Part shown: positions 8,032 through 18,055 of the stretch, in pieces | Numbering within the stretch: the stretch's first letter is position 1 | Layout of the letters: every line of letters starts with the position of its first letter | DNA from: Tribonema minus | Lineage: Eukaryota; Sar; Xanthophyceae; Tribonematales; Tribonemataceae | Length of the DNA stretch: 64,000 bases | Direction: 5' to 3' | Assembly (NCBI GenBank): GCA_017506865.1 | Contig: JAFCMP010000223.1 | Coordinates: 806,001-870,000 of the forward strand | Program-made: the position numbers and the translations under genes | The notes under the pieces: generated by a model | What the model saw: only the letters and a program-made list of their open reading frames with translations | Databases searched by the model: none | Told to the model about the DNA's origin: nothing

Positions 8032-11000
8032 GAGCCGATTTCAGCCATATATCAATGTCACTCGGAGATGATGTCATTGACACCTCCTTGCCCTCTCTCA
8101 ACGTTGGGGATGCTGACCTGAGATTTTCCTGTGCAACGCCTTCGAGCACTCTGTTCGCCGGCTTCGCATCGCCGGATTTCTTCGCCGAGGGGGACGCGCG
8201 GCACGCCCGCAGTGTGCCGCGCGTCCCACTTTTCAGGTATCGCACTCAGAAACTTGTGGCCAGACTCTGGGCATGAGCATCCGTCCGTCCGGCCAGGCGG
8301 ACGCGCGGCACGCCCGGAGTAAGCCGCGCGTCCCACTTTTCAGGTATTGCACTCAGAAACTTGTGGACTGACCCCAGCAAGGAGCAAGCATCCGTCCGTC
8401 CGGCCAGGCAGTCTCGGGCAGCATCCGGGGGTATCTCCTCTGCGCCAGAGCTCAGCATGGCACGGCGTTCGCTGCTCGGTGCGGACGAGAAACTCATGCG
8501 GTGCGTGTGAAGAACGGCGACAACGGCGAGGTGAGCGCTCGGCGTGACTCGGCTCGTGCGAACGAAATGAGCCGGGGAAGCAGTGGTCTTGAGTCTCGAG
8601 AGGCAGGGTGCCCTGGCTTAATGTTTCATATGTGCGATCTGAACGCCTCGAGCACGCTTCGTTCGCAAGTTTCAAAGCGCCGTATGCCTTCGCCGAAGGG
8701 GACGCGCGGCACGCCCGCAGTGTGCCGCGCGTCCCACTTTTGGGGCAGAGTACTCACACGTCTGTGGCCAGCCCCTGGCACCGAGCAAGCATCCGTCCGT
8801 CCGGCCAGGCGAACCCGTATTGCATGCGTGGGGTACCTCTTCTGCGCCAGATCTCAGCTCGGTCCAGCGCTCGCCGATCGGTGCGGACAAGAAATTCATG
8901 CGAAGCCTCTGAAGTGCGGCGACGACGGCGAGGTGAGCGCTCGGCTTGGCTCAGCACGTGCATTCTGGGAAAGCGCCGGCGAAGCAATGGTCTTGAATCT
9001 CGAGAGGCAGCGCCCCTGATTTTCGCTTTCACATGTGCGCTCCCGAAACCACACTGCGCACGTGCTGCGGGTCCCGTTCAGCGATGGAATTCGGCGATGT
9101 TTAGACTGGGTGAACAAAGTGCTCGATGGCATTGAGAGAGCACACGGGAAGATTTTGATTTGCCGGCGTACTCCTTGTGCCGCAGTGTCAATGCAGCCGA
9201 AAGCTCGAGCGCGATCGCCTTCCCGGCATCGCATGAGTTTTGTGCCCGCACGGAGTGGCGAGCGCTGCTCTCAGCTGAGCTCTGCTGCAGACGCCGTGAC
9301 AGCAACGCGGCTCAACCTGGCCGGACGGACGGATGCTTGCTCCGTGCCAGGGTCAGTCCACAAGTTTCTGAATGCGATGCCCCAAAAGTGGGACGCGCGG
9401 CACACTGCGGACGTGCCGCGCGTCCACCTGGCCGGACGGACGGATGCTTTCGTGATGCTGCAGGGTGCCAAACTTTTTGCATAGAGGCCGGTGGCCCCGA
9501 ATCATCCGTATTGGAATTCAACCTGCAGCGCCGGGTACGCGCCCTCTGACACAAGGGCGAGTCATTCGGCTGACAGACACAGACTCAGAAGGAGGATCCG
9601 GGGGACGATGACCGAGGGCGAGATGGCGTTTGCATCGCGACTCGAGTGGTAAGCGGCTGTCGCGATCCCACCCGGACGGACGGACGGATGCTTCCGTGAT
9701 GCTGCAGGGTGCCAGATTCTTTGCGTAGAGCCCGGTGGCCCCGTTTCATCCGTATTGGATTTCAACTCGCAGCGCCGGGTACGCCCCCTCTGACACGAGG
9801 GCGAGTCATTCAGCTGACAGACACAGACTCAGATGGAGGTTCCGGGGGACGATGAACGAGGGCGAGATGGCGTTTCCGCTGCTGTACAACCGGCGATGTG
9901 AGAATGGCGAACGAAGCTTGCTCGAGGGCATTGAGAGAGCGCACGTGAAGATCAAAGGCAGGTAACGCTCCCGATGGAGACTTTTGTTTTGCCGGCGTAC
10001 TCCTTGTGCCGCAGTGTCAATGCAGCCGAGAGCTCGCCTTCCCATCATCGCATGAGTTTTGTGCCCGCACGGAGTGGCGAGCGCTGCTCTCAACTGCGCT
10101 CTGCTGCAGACACCCGTGACAGCAACGCGGCTCAACCTGGCCGGACGGACGGATGCTTGCTCCGTGCCAGGGTCGGTCCACAAGTTTCTGAGTGCGAGGC
10201 CTCAAATGTGGGACGCGCGGCACACTGCGGACGTGCCGCGCGTCCACGTCCACCTGGCCGGACGGACGGACGGATGCTTCTGTGATGCTGCAGGGTGCCA
10301 AACTTTTTGCATAGAGGCAGGTGGCCCCGTTTCATCCGTATTGGATTTCAACTCGCAGCGCCGGGTACGCCCCTTCTGACACGAGGGCGAGTCATTCAGT
10401 TGACCGACGCAGACTCAGAGAGAGGATCCGGGGGACGATGAACTAGGGCGAGATGGCGTTTCCGCCACTCGAGTGGTAAGCGGCCTTCGCGGGCCCACCT
10501 GGCCGGACGGACGGACGGATGCTTCTGTGATGCCGCAGGGTGCCAGATTCTTTGCATAGAGGCCGGTGGCCCCGTTTCATCCGTATTGGATTTCAACTCG
10601 CAGCGCCGGGTACGCTCCCTCTGACACGAGGGCGAGTCATTCAGCTGTGAGACACAGACTCAGATGGAGGATCCGGGAGGCGATGAACGAGGGCGAGATG
10701 GCGTTTCCGCCACTCGAGTGGTAAGCGGCCTTCGCGGGCCCACCTGGCCGGACGGACGGACGGATGCTTCTGTGATGCTGCAGGGTGCCAAACTTTTTGC
10801 ATAGAGGCCGGTGGCCCCGTTTCATCCGTATTGGATTTCAACTCGCAGCGCCGGGTACGCTCCCTCTGACACGAGGGCGAGTCATTCAGCTGTGAGACAC
10901 AGACTCAGATGGAGGATCCGGGAGGCGATGAACGAGGGCGAGATGGCGTTTCCGCCACTCGAGTGGTAAGCGGCCTTCGCGGGCCCACCTGGCCGGACGG

Positions 11001-13270
11001 ACGGACGGATGCTTCTGTGATGCTGCAGGGTGCCAGATTCTTTGCATAGAGGCCGGTGGCCCCGTTTCATCCGTATTTGATTTCAACTCGCAGCGCCGGG
11101 TACGCTCCCTCTGACACGAGGGCGAGTCATTCAGCTGACAGACACAGACTCAGATGGAGGATCCGGGAGGCGATGAACGAGGGCGAGATGGCGTTTCCGC
11201 CACTCGAGTGGTAAGCGGCCTTCGCGGGCCCACCTGGCCGGACGGACGGACGGATGCTTCTGTGATGCCGCAGGGTGCCAGATTCTTTGCATAGAGGCCG
11301 GTGGCCCCGTTTCATCCGTATTGGATTTCAACTCGCAGCGCCGGGTACGCTCCCTCTGACACGAGGGCGAGTCATTCAGCTGTGAGACACAGACTCAGAT
11401 GGAGGATCCGGGAGGCGATGAACGAGGGCGAGATGGCGTTTCCGCCACTCGAGTGGTAAGCGGCCTTCGCGGGCCCACCTGGCCGGACGGACGGACGGAT
11501 GCTTCTGTGATGCTGCAGGGTGCCAAACTTTTTGCATAGAGGCCGGTGGCCCCGTTTCATCCGTATTGGATTTCAACTCGCAGCGCCGGGTACGCTCCCT
11601 CTGACACGAGGGCGAGTCATTCAGCTGTGAGACACAGACTCAGATGGAGGATCCGGGAGGCGATGAACGAGGGCGAGATGGCGTTTCCGCCACTCGAGTG
11701 GTAAGCGGCCTTCGCGGGCCCACCTGGCCGGACGGACGGACGGATGCTTCTGTGATGCTGCAGGGTGCCAGATTCTTTGCATAGAGGCCGGTGGCCCCGT
11801 TTCATCCGTATTTGATTTCAACTCGCAGCGCCGGGTACGCTCCCTCTGACACGAGGGCGAGTCATTCAGCTGACAGACACAGACTCAGATGGAGGATCCG
11901 GGAGGCGATGAACGAGGGCGAGATGGCGTTTCCGCCACTCGAGTGGTAAGCGGCCTTCGCGGGCCCACCTGGCCGGACGGACGGACGGATGCTTCTGTGA
12001 TGCCGCAGGGTGCCAGATTCTTTGCATAGAGGCCGGTGGCCCCGTTTCATCCGTATTGGATTTCAACTCGCAGCGCCGGGTACGCTCCCTCTGACACGAG
12101 GGCGAGTCATTCAGCTGTGAGACACAGACTCAGATGGAGGATCCGGGAGGCGATGAACGAGGGCGAGATGGCGTTTCCGCCACTCGAGTGGTAAGCGGCC
12201 TTCGCGGGCCCACCTGGCCGGACGGACGGACGGATGCTTCTGTGATGCTGCAGGGTGCCAGATTCTTTGCATAGAGGCCGGTGGCCCCGTTTCATCCGTA
12301 TTGGATTTCAACTCGCAGCGCCGGGTACGCTCCCTCTGACACGAGGGCGAGTCATTCAGCTGTGAGACACAGACTCAGATGGAGGATCCGGGAGGCGATG
12401 AACGAGGGCGAGATGGCGTTTCCGCCACTCGAGTGGTAAGCGGCCTTCGCGGGCCCACCTGGCCGGACGGACGGACGGATGCTTCTGTGATGCTGCAGGG
12501 TGCCAGATTCTTTGCATAGAGGCCGGTGGCCCCGTTTCATCCGTATTTGATTTCAACTCGCAGCGCCGGGTACGCTCCCTCTGACACGAGGGCGAGTCAT
12601 TCAGCTGACAGACACAGACTCAGATGGAGGATCCGGGAGGCGATGAACGAGGGCGAGATGGCGTTTCCGCCACTCGAGTGGTAAGCGGCCTTCGCGGGCC
12701 CACTTGGCCGGACGGACGGACGGATGCTTCTGTGATGCTGCAGGGTGCCAAACTTTTTGCATAGAGGCCGCTGGCCCCGTTTCATCCGTATTGGATTTCA
12801 ACTCGCAGCGCCGGGTACGCTCCCTCTGACACGAGGGCGAGTCATTCAGCTGACAGACACAGACTCAGAGGGAGGATCCGGGGGACGATGAACGAGGGCG
12901 AGATGGCGTTTGCGCTGCTGTACAACCGGCGATGTGAGACGGGCGAACGAAGCGTGCTCGAGGGCGTTGAGAGAGAAGTGGAGACCTTCGTTTGCGCAAT
13001 TTTAATGCAGACGAGAGCTCGCCTCCTCGACGTCGCTGTGTGTATTCGACGAAGCAATTGGCGTGTGCACGGAGTGGCGAGCGCCGCCTCAGCTGAGCTC
13101 TGCGTCAGATGCCGCGGAATCGACGCGGGCGCGCGTGCCGCGCGTCCACCCGGCCGGACGGACGGATGCTTGCTCGGTGCCAGGGTCGGTCCACAACTTT
13201 CTGAGTGCGATGCCTCAAAAGTGGGACGCGCGGCACACTGCGGACGTGCCGCGCGTCCACCTGGCCTGCT
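8032..13270. repeat. Left repeat block, mirror image of the right block
   Basis: About 5.2 kb without a credible gene. From outside inward it holds hairpin-bearing repeats (8.15-9.48 kb), a 245-bp tandem array (9.56-12.88 kb) and an inner segment with a further hairpin (12.9-13.27 kb). Hairpin units (GGGACGCGCGGCAC, short loop, GTGCCGCGCGTCCC) start near 8191, 8299, 8698, 9390, 10210 and 13223. Each is usually neighboured by a CCGTCCGTCCGGCCAGG-type block. The same parts in the opposite order and orientation occupy 53.58-59.0 kb. Small frames inside are repeats read in passing and are not annotated. Confidence 0.92.
9560..12880. repeat. 245-bp tandem array, left
   Basis: About 13 head-to-tail copies of a 245-bp unit, each containing GAGTCATTCAGCTG, a GATCCGGG block, GGACGGACGGATGC and TTTCATCCGTATT. 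From about 10.39 kb onward variants recur every three units, giving a 735-bp higher-order repeat (markers: TGTGAG/TGTGAG/TGACAG after CAGC, and CGTATTTGATT at about 11073, 11808 and 12543). Copies are nearly identical, which suggests recent amplification or gene conversion. The outermost units (9.56-10.39 kb) are more diverged and interrupted by hairpin repeats. Confidence 0.93.
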
Positions 13271-13338
13271 GCTGCTGGTGCTCGCGTTTGCCACGGCAGC
13301 TCTCAATCTGGACCCCTTGCGCGCCCTGTCGGCCCTCG

Positions 13339-13348
13339 CAATTTTATC
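13339..13348 (+). promoter_or_regulatory. A/T-rich promoter-like element
   Basis: CAATTTTATC at the inner edge of the left repeat block, about 33 bp before the ATG at 13381. Confidence 0.45.
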
Positions 13349-13380
13349 GTGCAGCATTCAGACCGCCGCCATCTGGCACC

Positions 13381-13635
13381 ATGTCCGGAGCGTACAAGTG
13401 GTGGAAGGTGGTGCCCGTCGTAAACTGCGCCATCGCCAGCAGCGCGCTCGCCTTTCAATGCCTCGCGCTCTTTCCTTGGCACGAGCAACTGAGCTGTGAG
13501 TTTCATGAGCTGCAAGCGAGACGAGAGGTGGAGAACGCAGAGAAGCTGCGTCGGCTGAACTGCATCGAGCGCCGGCTTCATGCGCTCGGCGCGGGGGACG
13601 ATGGGACCGCTGCGACCGCGCCGACGCTTTGCTGA
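13381..13635 (+). CDS. Small membrane protein, hypothetical
   Basis: 84 residues, start MSGAYKWWKVVPVVNC. Residues about 8-31 form one hydrophobic segment; the remainder is a charged helix (RREVENAEKLRRLN). It is the first gene inside the left repeat block and has its own A/T-rich element upstream. No family recognised. Confidence 0.5.
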   Translation: MSGAYKWWKVVPVVNCAIASSALAFQCLALFPWHEQLSCEFHELQARREVENAEKLRRLNCIERRLHALGAGDDGTAATAPTLC

Positions 13636-13739
13636 ATGACTCTCTCTTTCGCTTCGCGAGGCTCGCTCTCCTCAATGTTCTTGCGACCGTGCTCGCTGCT
13701 CGCCTCACTGACATTCTCGTGTACGCTGTGCGAGCGACC

Positions 13740-14129
13740 ATGTTTCGAAGGATCAACGCCAACGCTGTGCAGGCGCTCGCCCGGGCCAGAGTCAAAGCGG
13801 CACTCGCCGGCACAGAATCGGCGTGCGTGCGGTCCGCCAATGGCACAGTGCGGTCGAGGCTCACTGCGGGGGAGTGCTACGAGCTGGTGAATGAGCTCGA
13901 CTGGGTCATCATCAGGTCGCCCCGACGGCCGCCATCGAGCCCCGCGGCCGCCGTCGCTGCCGCTCTAGCCGCCTCTGCGGAAAAAGAATCAGGCGGAGCA
14001 AAGCCGTGCGAAAATTGTGTGCGTCCTGCAACTGAACAGCATGGATCGATCGGCGCTGTCGTCAGTGATTGTCGCCGCTCCGGGCGCCCGGCCCATGGGC
14101 AGCTTCGGCCTGGCGGAAGCCCTCTTTGA
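13740..14129 (+). CDS. Possible hypothetical protein
   Basis: An open frame whose first ATG is at 13740 (129 residues); the same frame is open upstream to about 13629 with a hydrophobic stretch, so the true start is unresolved. It contains a well-formed segment TAGECYELVNELDWVII, then an Ala/Pro-rich tail that overlaps the promoter and first codons of the next gene. I would treat it as tentative. Confidence 0.3.
   Translation: MFRRINANAVQALARARVKAALAGTESACVRSANGTVRSRLTAGECYELVNELDWVIIRSPRRPPSSPAAAVAAALAASAEKESGGAKPCENCVRPATEQHGSIGAVVSDCRRSGRPAHGQLRPGGSPL
14011..14018 (+). promoter_or_regulatory. A/T-rich promoter-like element
   Basis: AAAATTGT about 25 bp upstream of the ATG at 14041. Confidence 0.45.
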
Positions 14130-14343
14130 CACAAAGTTGGGACTGGCCTCCATCGCGAGCACGGCCGTGTTCGTCATCAGCGTCGCCTCCGAACCCCCCT
14201 TCCTGCTCTCGAACGAAGAGGACCCCATGCACGTGCGGCGGCTGTCGTATTTGGGCGCTGCCATCGCCGCGGCGCTGGCGGGGGCCGTGGTCCTCCTCTT
14301 CCCGGGCGGCGCTCACAAGACCCGGCTCGTCACTCCTCCTTGA
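14041..14343 (+). CDS. Two-segment membrane protein, hypothetical
   Basis: 100 residues, start MDRSALSSVIVAAPG. Two membrane segments are visible, about residues 29-47 (LGLASIASTAVFVISVASE) and about 69-90 (YLGAAIAAALAGAVVLLFP). It ends 14 bp inside the 3' end of the convergent gene at 14330. Likely a viral membrane or virion envelope component (inference). Confidence 0.6.
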   Translation: MDRSALSSVIVAAPGARPMGSFGLAEALFDTKLGLASIASTAVFVISVASEPPFLLSNEEDPMHVRRLSYLGAAIAAALAGAVVLLFPGGAHKTRLVTPP

Positions 14344-15388
14344 CGATCTTCATCTTGTCTCTGGCCCACCCGGCGATGTCCGGCACCTCCGCTGGCCCCT
14401 CGCCTCCGTCGGCAGCAGCCTCGGCAGCAGCCTCGGCAGTAGCCTCGGCAGTAGCCTCGACCTCCGCCCCCTCTGCCTTCGACAGCCCTTCGGTGCCCTC
14501 CTCGCCCTCGACCTCGTCTTCGTCGTCCTCCTCCTCCTCCTCACTCGTGCCAAGGTGGGGGAAGTACAGCATGAACAGCAGGATCGCCACCAGCCCCCGC
14601 GCGCAGTCCGCGTCGCCCGTCAGCTCGCTGACCAGCGCCCTCCACCTGATCTCGTCGCCGGACGGGCCGCCGTCGGTGCGGCAGCCGTACACCCTCGCGC
14701 CGATCACCGCCCAGACGTCATCGTTCCGAGCATCGAAGAGGGGCGCGAAGCCCTGAGGAGGCGACGCGTCCCCGTCGTCGGCAATCGCGAAGCACGCCCT
14801 GAGGACCTCCGTGCGAATCTCGTTCTCGCTCTTGGGCGCGCTGAGGAACTCGAGGACGGCGGCGTTGGGATCCCTCGCCCTGTCCGCCCTGACCTTGCTC
14901 CTCATGGTGTCCACGGCCTCCTTCCCGAAGAAGCTCTGCAGAGTGTACGTCCTCGTTCCCCCGGAGCAGCAGAGGAAGCACTTGCGGAAGAGCAGCCCGG
15001 CCATGGTGTCGTGAAGGGAGTCCCGGGGCCTCCACGCCAGCAGGGTGCCGACGATGGCGTCCAGAAGTCTGCGGACGCCGGGCGAGCAGTCCTCCGCCGC
15101 CGCCACCGCCCTGACCGCCTTGCAGTACTCCACCACGGAAGCTCTCAGGGATGAGATTTCAGACTCCGACTCCGCGGAGGACCTCGCCGCTCCCGCAAAA
15201 CGCACAAAGTCGGCGAGTGTGTCGGAGCAGTAGGAGCACTGGCGCGTGCGCAAGTGCTTCGTCGCCGCCTCCAGCTCCCGGGGGGGGTCGGCCACCCTCT
15301 GGCCTATGCCGGCGCCCGCCATGAAGCTCCTGCAGAGCCTCATGCGCTCCGCTTCGCCCTTGCCGGCCGCGTCTCCGTGCGAGCTCAT
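14330..15388 (-). CDS. Hypothetical protein with acidic C-terminus
   Basis: 352 residues, start MSSHGDAAGKGEAERM. It contains two Cys pairs (CSYC near residue 50; CFLCC near residue 140) that could bind zinc, a helical middle, and a C-terminal run of Glu/Asp followed by repeated A-E-A-T steps encoded by a short tandem repeat near 14405-14460. No recognised family. The gene is divergent from the small membrane protein gene at 15419; the two share ATTTTTT as their only A/T-rich element. Confidence 0.65.
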   Translation of the reverse strand: MSSHGDAAGKGEAERMRLCRSFMAGAGIGQRVADPPRELEAATKHLRTRQCSYCSDTLADFVRFAGAARSSAESESEISSLRASVVEYCKAVRAVAAAEDCSPGVRRLLDAIVGTLLAWRPRDSLHDTMAGLLFRKCFLCCSGGTRTYTLQSFFGKEAVDTMRSKVRADRARDPNAAVLEFLSAPKSENEIRTEVLRACFAIADDGDASPPQGFAPLFDARNDDVWAVIGARVYGCRTDGGPSGDEIRWRALVSELTGDADCARGLVAILLFMLYFPHLGTSEEEEEDDEDEVEGEEGTEGLSKAEGAEVEATAEATAEAAAEAAADGGEGPAEVPDIAGWARDKMKIVKEE

Positions 15389-15410
15389 GACATCTGCACC
15401 CGCTCTCCAG

Positions 15411-15418
15411 ATTTTTTC
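15411..15418. promoter_or_regulatory. Shared A/T-rich element of a divergent gene pair
   Basis: ATTTTTTC lies 23 bp from the minus-strand start at 15388. On the plus strand it abuts an ATG at 15419, and a second in-frame ATG at 15443 has the usual spacing. Confidence 0.5.
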
Positions 15419-15754
15419 ATGTGCGACGAGGCAGAAGCAGACATGCGGCGCGTCCTGGAGTCTCTGCTCATCGCCGCTTGCGTGCTGGTCATCGGGTCGT
15501 CCTCGCTGAGGGAGACGGCCGCGGGAGCGGCGGTGGACGCCTGGTTCACCGCCCATCGCACGCTGCGGGTGCTGGAGGTGCCCCTGAATCCGGACTTCGA
15601 GAAGGCGCTCATGGCCATCGGCAGCATCATGTTCTACATGTCGAGGGTGAGGACCTTCAGGGGAGGGGGCTCGGACGCCGAGAGGAACCTGGCCACCATG
15701 TCCCTCGTCGCGGGGGTGCTCTTCGGAATGCTGGTGGACCCCTACCAGACCTGA
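15419..15754 (+). CDS. Small membrane protein, hypothetical
   Basis: 111 residues from the ATG at 15419, or 103 from the in-frame ATG at 15443, which fits the promoter spacing of other genes better. Hydrophobic segments at about residues 13-25 (LESLLIAACVLVIG), 62-75 (ALMAIGSIMFYM) and 92-106 (MSLVAGVLFGMLV). Probably a multi-pass viral membrane protein; no family recognised. A perfect 10-bp stem directly follows its stop codon. Confidence 0.6.
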   Translation: MCDEAEADMRRVLESLLIAACVLVIGSSSLRETAAGAAVDAWFTAHRTLRVLEVPLNPDFEKALMAIGSIMFYMSRVRTFRGGGSDAERNLATMSLVAGVLFGMLVDPYQT

Positions 15755-15784
15755 CGTTCCGTGCGGTGCGGGCGCGGAACGTCA
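15752..15784 (+). terminator. 3' hairpin after small membrane protein gene
   Basis: TGACGTTCCG and its exact reverse complement CGGAACGTCA are separated by 13 bp and start on the stop codon of the upstream gene. A GACGTTCCG-type motif recurs at other gene ends (16793-16804 and 41937-41948), so it may mark transcript 3' ends. Confidence 0.5.
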
Positions 15785-15862
15785 CGGTCGGGGCGGCCCG
15801 GACCGCAGCCACTGTCACAGCTGCCCGCGACCGAATCACTCTTCACTTCCCGCGCGACAGAC

Positions 15863-16783
15863 ATGAGCGGCGGCGCTGCGGACGGCGACGACAACATGGA
15901 CGCCGTGCGCTGGGCAGCGGACGCGTTCAACACGGTGCGCCAGATCGTGCAGGACAGGGACGAGGCCATCAGCCTCGTCCTGGCCATGCTGCGCCAGCGG
16001 AGCGACGGGGATCCGGAAGGAGGCGGAGCCGCCGCAGCCAGCGGCGAGGGCGACAGCAGCGACGACGAGGAGGGAGGCGGCGACCAGGCGCGTCCGCCGG
16101 CGCGTTCGCCGGCGGCGCCGCCGGCGCGGGCGAGAGCGCCTCCGCCGTCGCCCGCATCCCCCCCCAAGGACGTCCTGGAGACGGACATCCGCGGCATCGC
16201 CTCCTTCAACGCCCCCGTCATCTACGTGCTCGGCCTGCGCCACGGCAAGTACTACGTGGGGCGAACGCCGAGGCTGCCCGACCGCCTGAGGGAGCACTAC
16301 GAGGGGAAGGGGGCGGCGTGGACGAAGCACTACCCCATGGAGAGGCTTCTCAGCATCAAGTACGCGAGTCAGTGCGGCGGGGCGGTCAACGGCGCGGTGG
16401 AGGAAAAGGAGACAATGGAGTGGATGGCGCGATACGGCGTGGATAACGTCAGGGGCGGCACGTACGCGCAGCTCCAGTACGAGCCGGAGGCCATGAAGGC
16501 CATCTGCAAGCAGGTGTGGGGCAGTGCCGACCTCTGCCTGGAGTGCGGCAGCGGCGAGCACTTCGCCACCTCCTGCCCCAGCAGGCGCAAGCGCAAGAAG
16601 CAGGAGCCCCCCGCTCGCCCCCCTCCCCCCGTCGACACGGCCCTCTTCGCGCTGAGGCGGGCGCAGATGGCGGGCCCACTGGAGTGCGAGCGCTGCGGCA
16701 GGAACAATCACGTGATGGCCTGCTGCTTCTGCAAGACCCACCGCAACGGCACGGCGCTGCCGCTCATCGGCGCAGACGCATGA
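15863..16783 (+). CDS. GIY-YIG nuclease with two zinc knuckles
   Basis: 306 residues. Residues 1-110 are acidic and Pro-rich. A GIY-YIG domain spans about 117-205: VIYVLG (119-124), YYVGRT (130-135), conserved Arg/His after it and Glu near 181 as metal ligand. Two Cys/His clusters follow, CLECGSGEHFATSCP (about 225-239) and CERCGRNNHVMACC (about 275-288), both like CCHC zinc knuckles that bind nucleic acid. GIY-YIG nucleases cut DNA in repair, recombination or homing; here the knuckles suggest a resident processing enzyme rather than a homing gene (inference). Confidence 0.78.
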   Translation: MSGGAADGDDNMDAVRWAADAFNTVRQIVQDRDEAISLVLAMLRQRSDGDPEGGGAAAASGEGDSSDDEEGGGDQARPPARSPAAPPARARAPPPSPASPPKDVLETDIRGIASFNAPVIYVLGLRHGKYYVGRTPRLPDRLREHYEGKGAAWTKHYPMERLLSIKYASQCGGAVNGAVEEKETMEWMARYGVDNVRGGTYAQLQYEPEAMKAICKQVWGSADLCLECGSGEHFATSCPSRRKRKKQEPPARPPPPVDTALFALRRAQMAGPLECERCGRNNHVMACCFCKTHRNGTALPLIGADA

Positions 16784-16809
16784 CGCAGACGCCCGCGGAA
16801 CGTCGCGCG

Positions 16810-16848
16810 GAATGCGGCGGCCGCCAGCCTGGCGCGACCACCGCATTC
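16810..16848 (+). terminator. Possible 3' hairpin after GIY-YIG gene
   Basis: GAATGCGG and CCGCATTC are exact reverse complements with a 23-bp GC-rich spacer, just downstream of the stop at 16783. It overlaps the presumed promoter region of the next gene, so its role is uncertain. Confidence 0.3.
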
Positions 16849-16861
16849 ACTTGCTCGCGAC

Positions 16862-18013
16862 ATGGAGGACGGGAGCAAGCGCGCCAGGACGGCGACGCTG
16901 CACTTCCCCGGCTGCGCCGAGGCGGTGTTCCAGTACTGCCGGCCCGAGGCGCTGGCCAAGTGGGCGTGCACGTCGGCGGACATGAGGGAGAGAGTGGCGA
17001 GGAGGTCGAGCGAGCTGCTGCGCGAGGCCAAGCTGACGGGACACCAGCGGCGCACTCTGGGAAACGTCATGCGGGCGACTCCGCTGCACGTGCGGCTCGC
17101 CGAGCGGCGGCTGTGCGCCATCTGCGGCGGAGCTTGGACGGGTGGCTTCCACACGCGCTTTGGCGTGCCGGCTCACCCTCGCTGCGTGCGGAGCCGCATC
17201 GTCAACGTGTGCCACCTGCGCAAGACGAGGCACGTCGCGCACCTGCTTGCGTACCTGCCGGCGGCCCGCGTGACCACCTACTCCTCCTATTTCGGTCGGC
17301 GCGAATCGGAGGCCGTGTGGAGGTCGCCTCACCCCTGCGTCCGCCCGGAGTGGACGCTGGACTGGTACGACGTCCGATACGCCCACGTGAACGCCGCTCA
17401 CGCCGACAGGAAGCGACTCGAGAGGGAGCGGCGCGCCGGGGTCCGCAGGCAGAGAGCCGAGGCCGCGAAGAGGTCGAAGCGCAGGAGGCTCGCCCGCGAG
17501 GTACGGCGCCGCCGGCTCTGGAGGGAGGCTTTCGATGAGCTCACGGGACTAGCGGAGCCGCCTCCGGCGTACAAGTCGTACCTGAGCTTCGCCAGGGCGG
17601 CGAGCGCGGCGACCTCGGTGGCGGTCAGGAGCATGACGCCCGGGAATGCGGTCAGGGCGGCGGAGCTCCACGCCCGCGGCAGCGGCCGCCTGGACGAGGC
17701 GGCGTGGACGGTGGCGGCGAGAGCGTTCCCCGAGGGCGACGCGGAGCTGGCGGCGTGGCAGCGTCGCTTCGACGCGCTCACTGGAGCAGGGCTGTGGGGC
17801 AGATGCGAGGCGGAGACGGCTCACCTGCTGGGGCAGGCGCTGATCCGCACGGTGGAGAGGGTCTGCGAGCGAGTGCGAGACGGCGAGAGCGGAAGCGGCG
17901 CGCACTTCGTGACGCTGTGCGCGGCGTGCCGAAGGAGGCAGGGGGACGAGGGGTGCGAGCGCAGGGCGTGCGCTCAGTGCTGCACGGGAGACTGCGCCGT
18001 TCACGGCCCCTGA
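16862..18013 (+). CDS. Hypothetical Cys/Arg-rich protein
   Basis: 383 residues, start MEDGSKRARTATLHF. The N-terminal 50 residues could be an F-box-like helix pair (weak). A Cys pair CAIC near residue 86, a very basic helix around 190-225 (repeated RR, KRSKRRRLAREVRRRR), and a C-terminal cluster of eight cysteines with CAAC, CERRACAQCC and a final CAVHG that may bind zinc. No family identified. It lies between the GIY-YIG nuclease and the recombinase on the same strand. Confidence 0.62.
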   Translation: MEDGSKRARTATLHFPGCAEAVFQYCRPEALAKWACTSADMRERVARRSSELLREAKLTGHQRRTLGNVMRATPLHVRLAERRLCAICGGAWTGGFHTRFGVPAHPRCVRSRIVNVCHLRKTRHVAHLLAYLPAARVTTYSSYFGRRESEAVWRSPHPCVRPEWTLDWYDVRYAHVNAAHADRKRLERERRAGVRRQRAEAAKRSKRRRLAREVRRRRLWREAFDELTGLAEPPPAYKSYLSFARAASAATSVAVRSMTPGNAVRAAELHARGSGRLDEAAWTVAARAFPEGDAELAAWQRRFDALTGAGLWGRCEAETAHLLGQALIRTVERVCERVRDGESGSGAHFVTLCAACRRRQGDEGCERRACAQCCTGDCAVHGP

Positions 18014-18016
18014 CGC

Positions 18017-18030
18017 GAAATAAATAAGAT
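18017..18030 (+). promoter_or_regulatory. A/T-rich element before recombinase gene
   Basis: GAAATAAATAAGAT lies 4 bp after the upstream stop and about 26 bp before the ATG at 18056. It could serve as promoter or as polyadenylation signal of the upstream gene. Confidence 0.45.
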
Positions 18031-18055
18031 GACTGTGTGATCTGCTCTCCATCGC

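Noticed and set aside
9562-12801. Series of 62- and 66-codon open frames on the minus strand, one pair per repeat
   Set aside because: They are the 245-bp unit read in two frames, with no promoter element and no codon bias; the right array gives the same frames on the plus strand.
9560-12880. CRISPR array
   Set aside because: Units are contiguous 245-bp copies with no unique spacers and there are no cas-like genes.
13358-13864. A 168-codon minus-strand frame rich in Arg/Ala
   Set aside because: Typical GC-rich antisense frame; the plus strand has a better small membrane protein with promoter.
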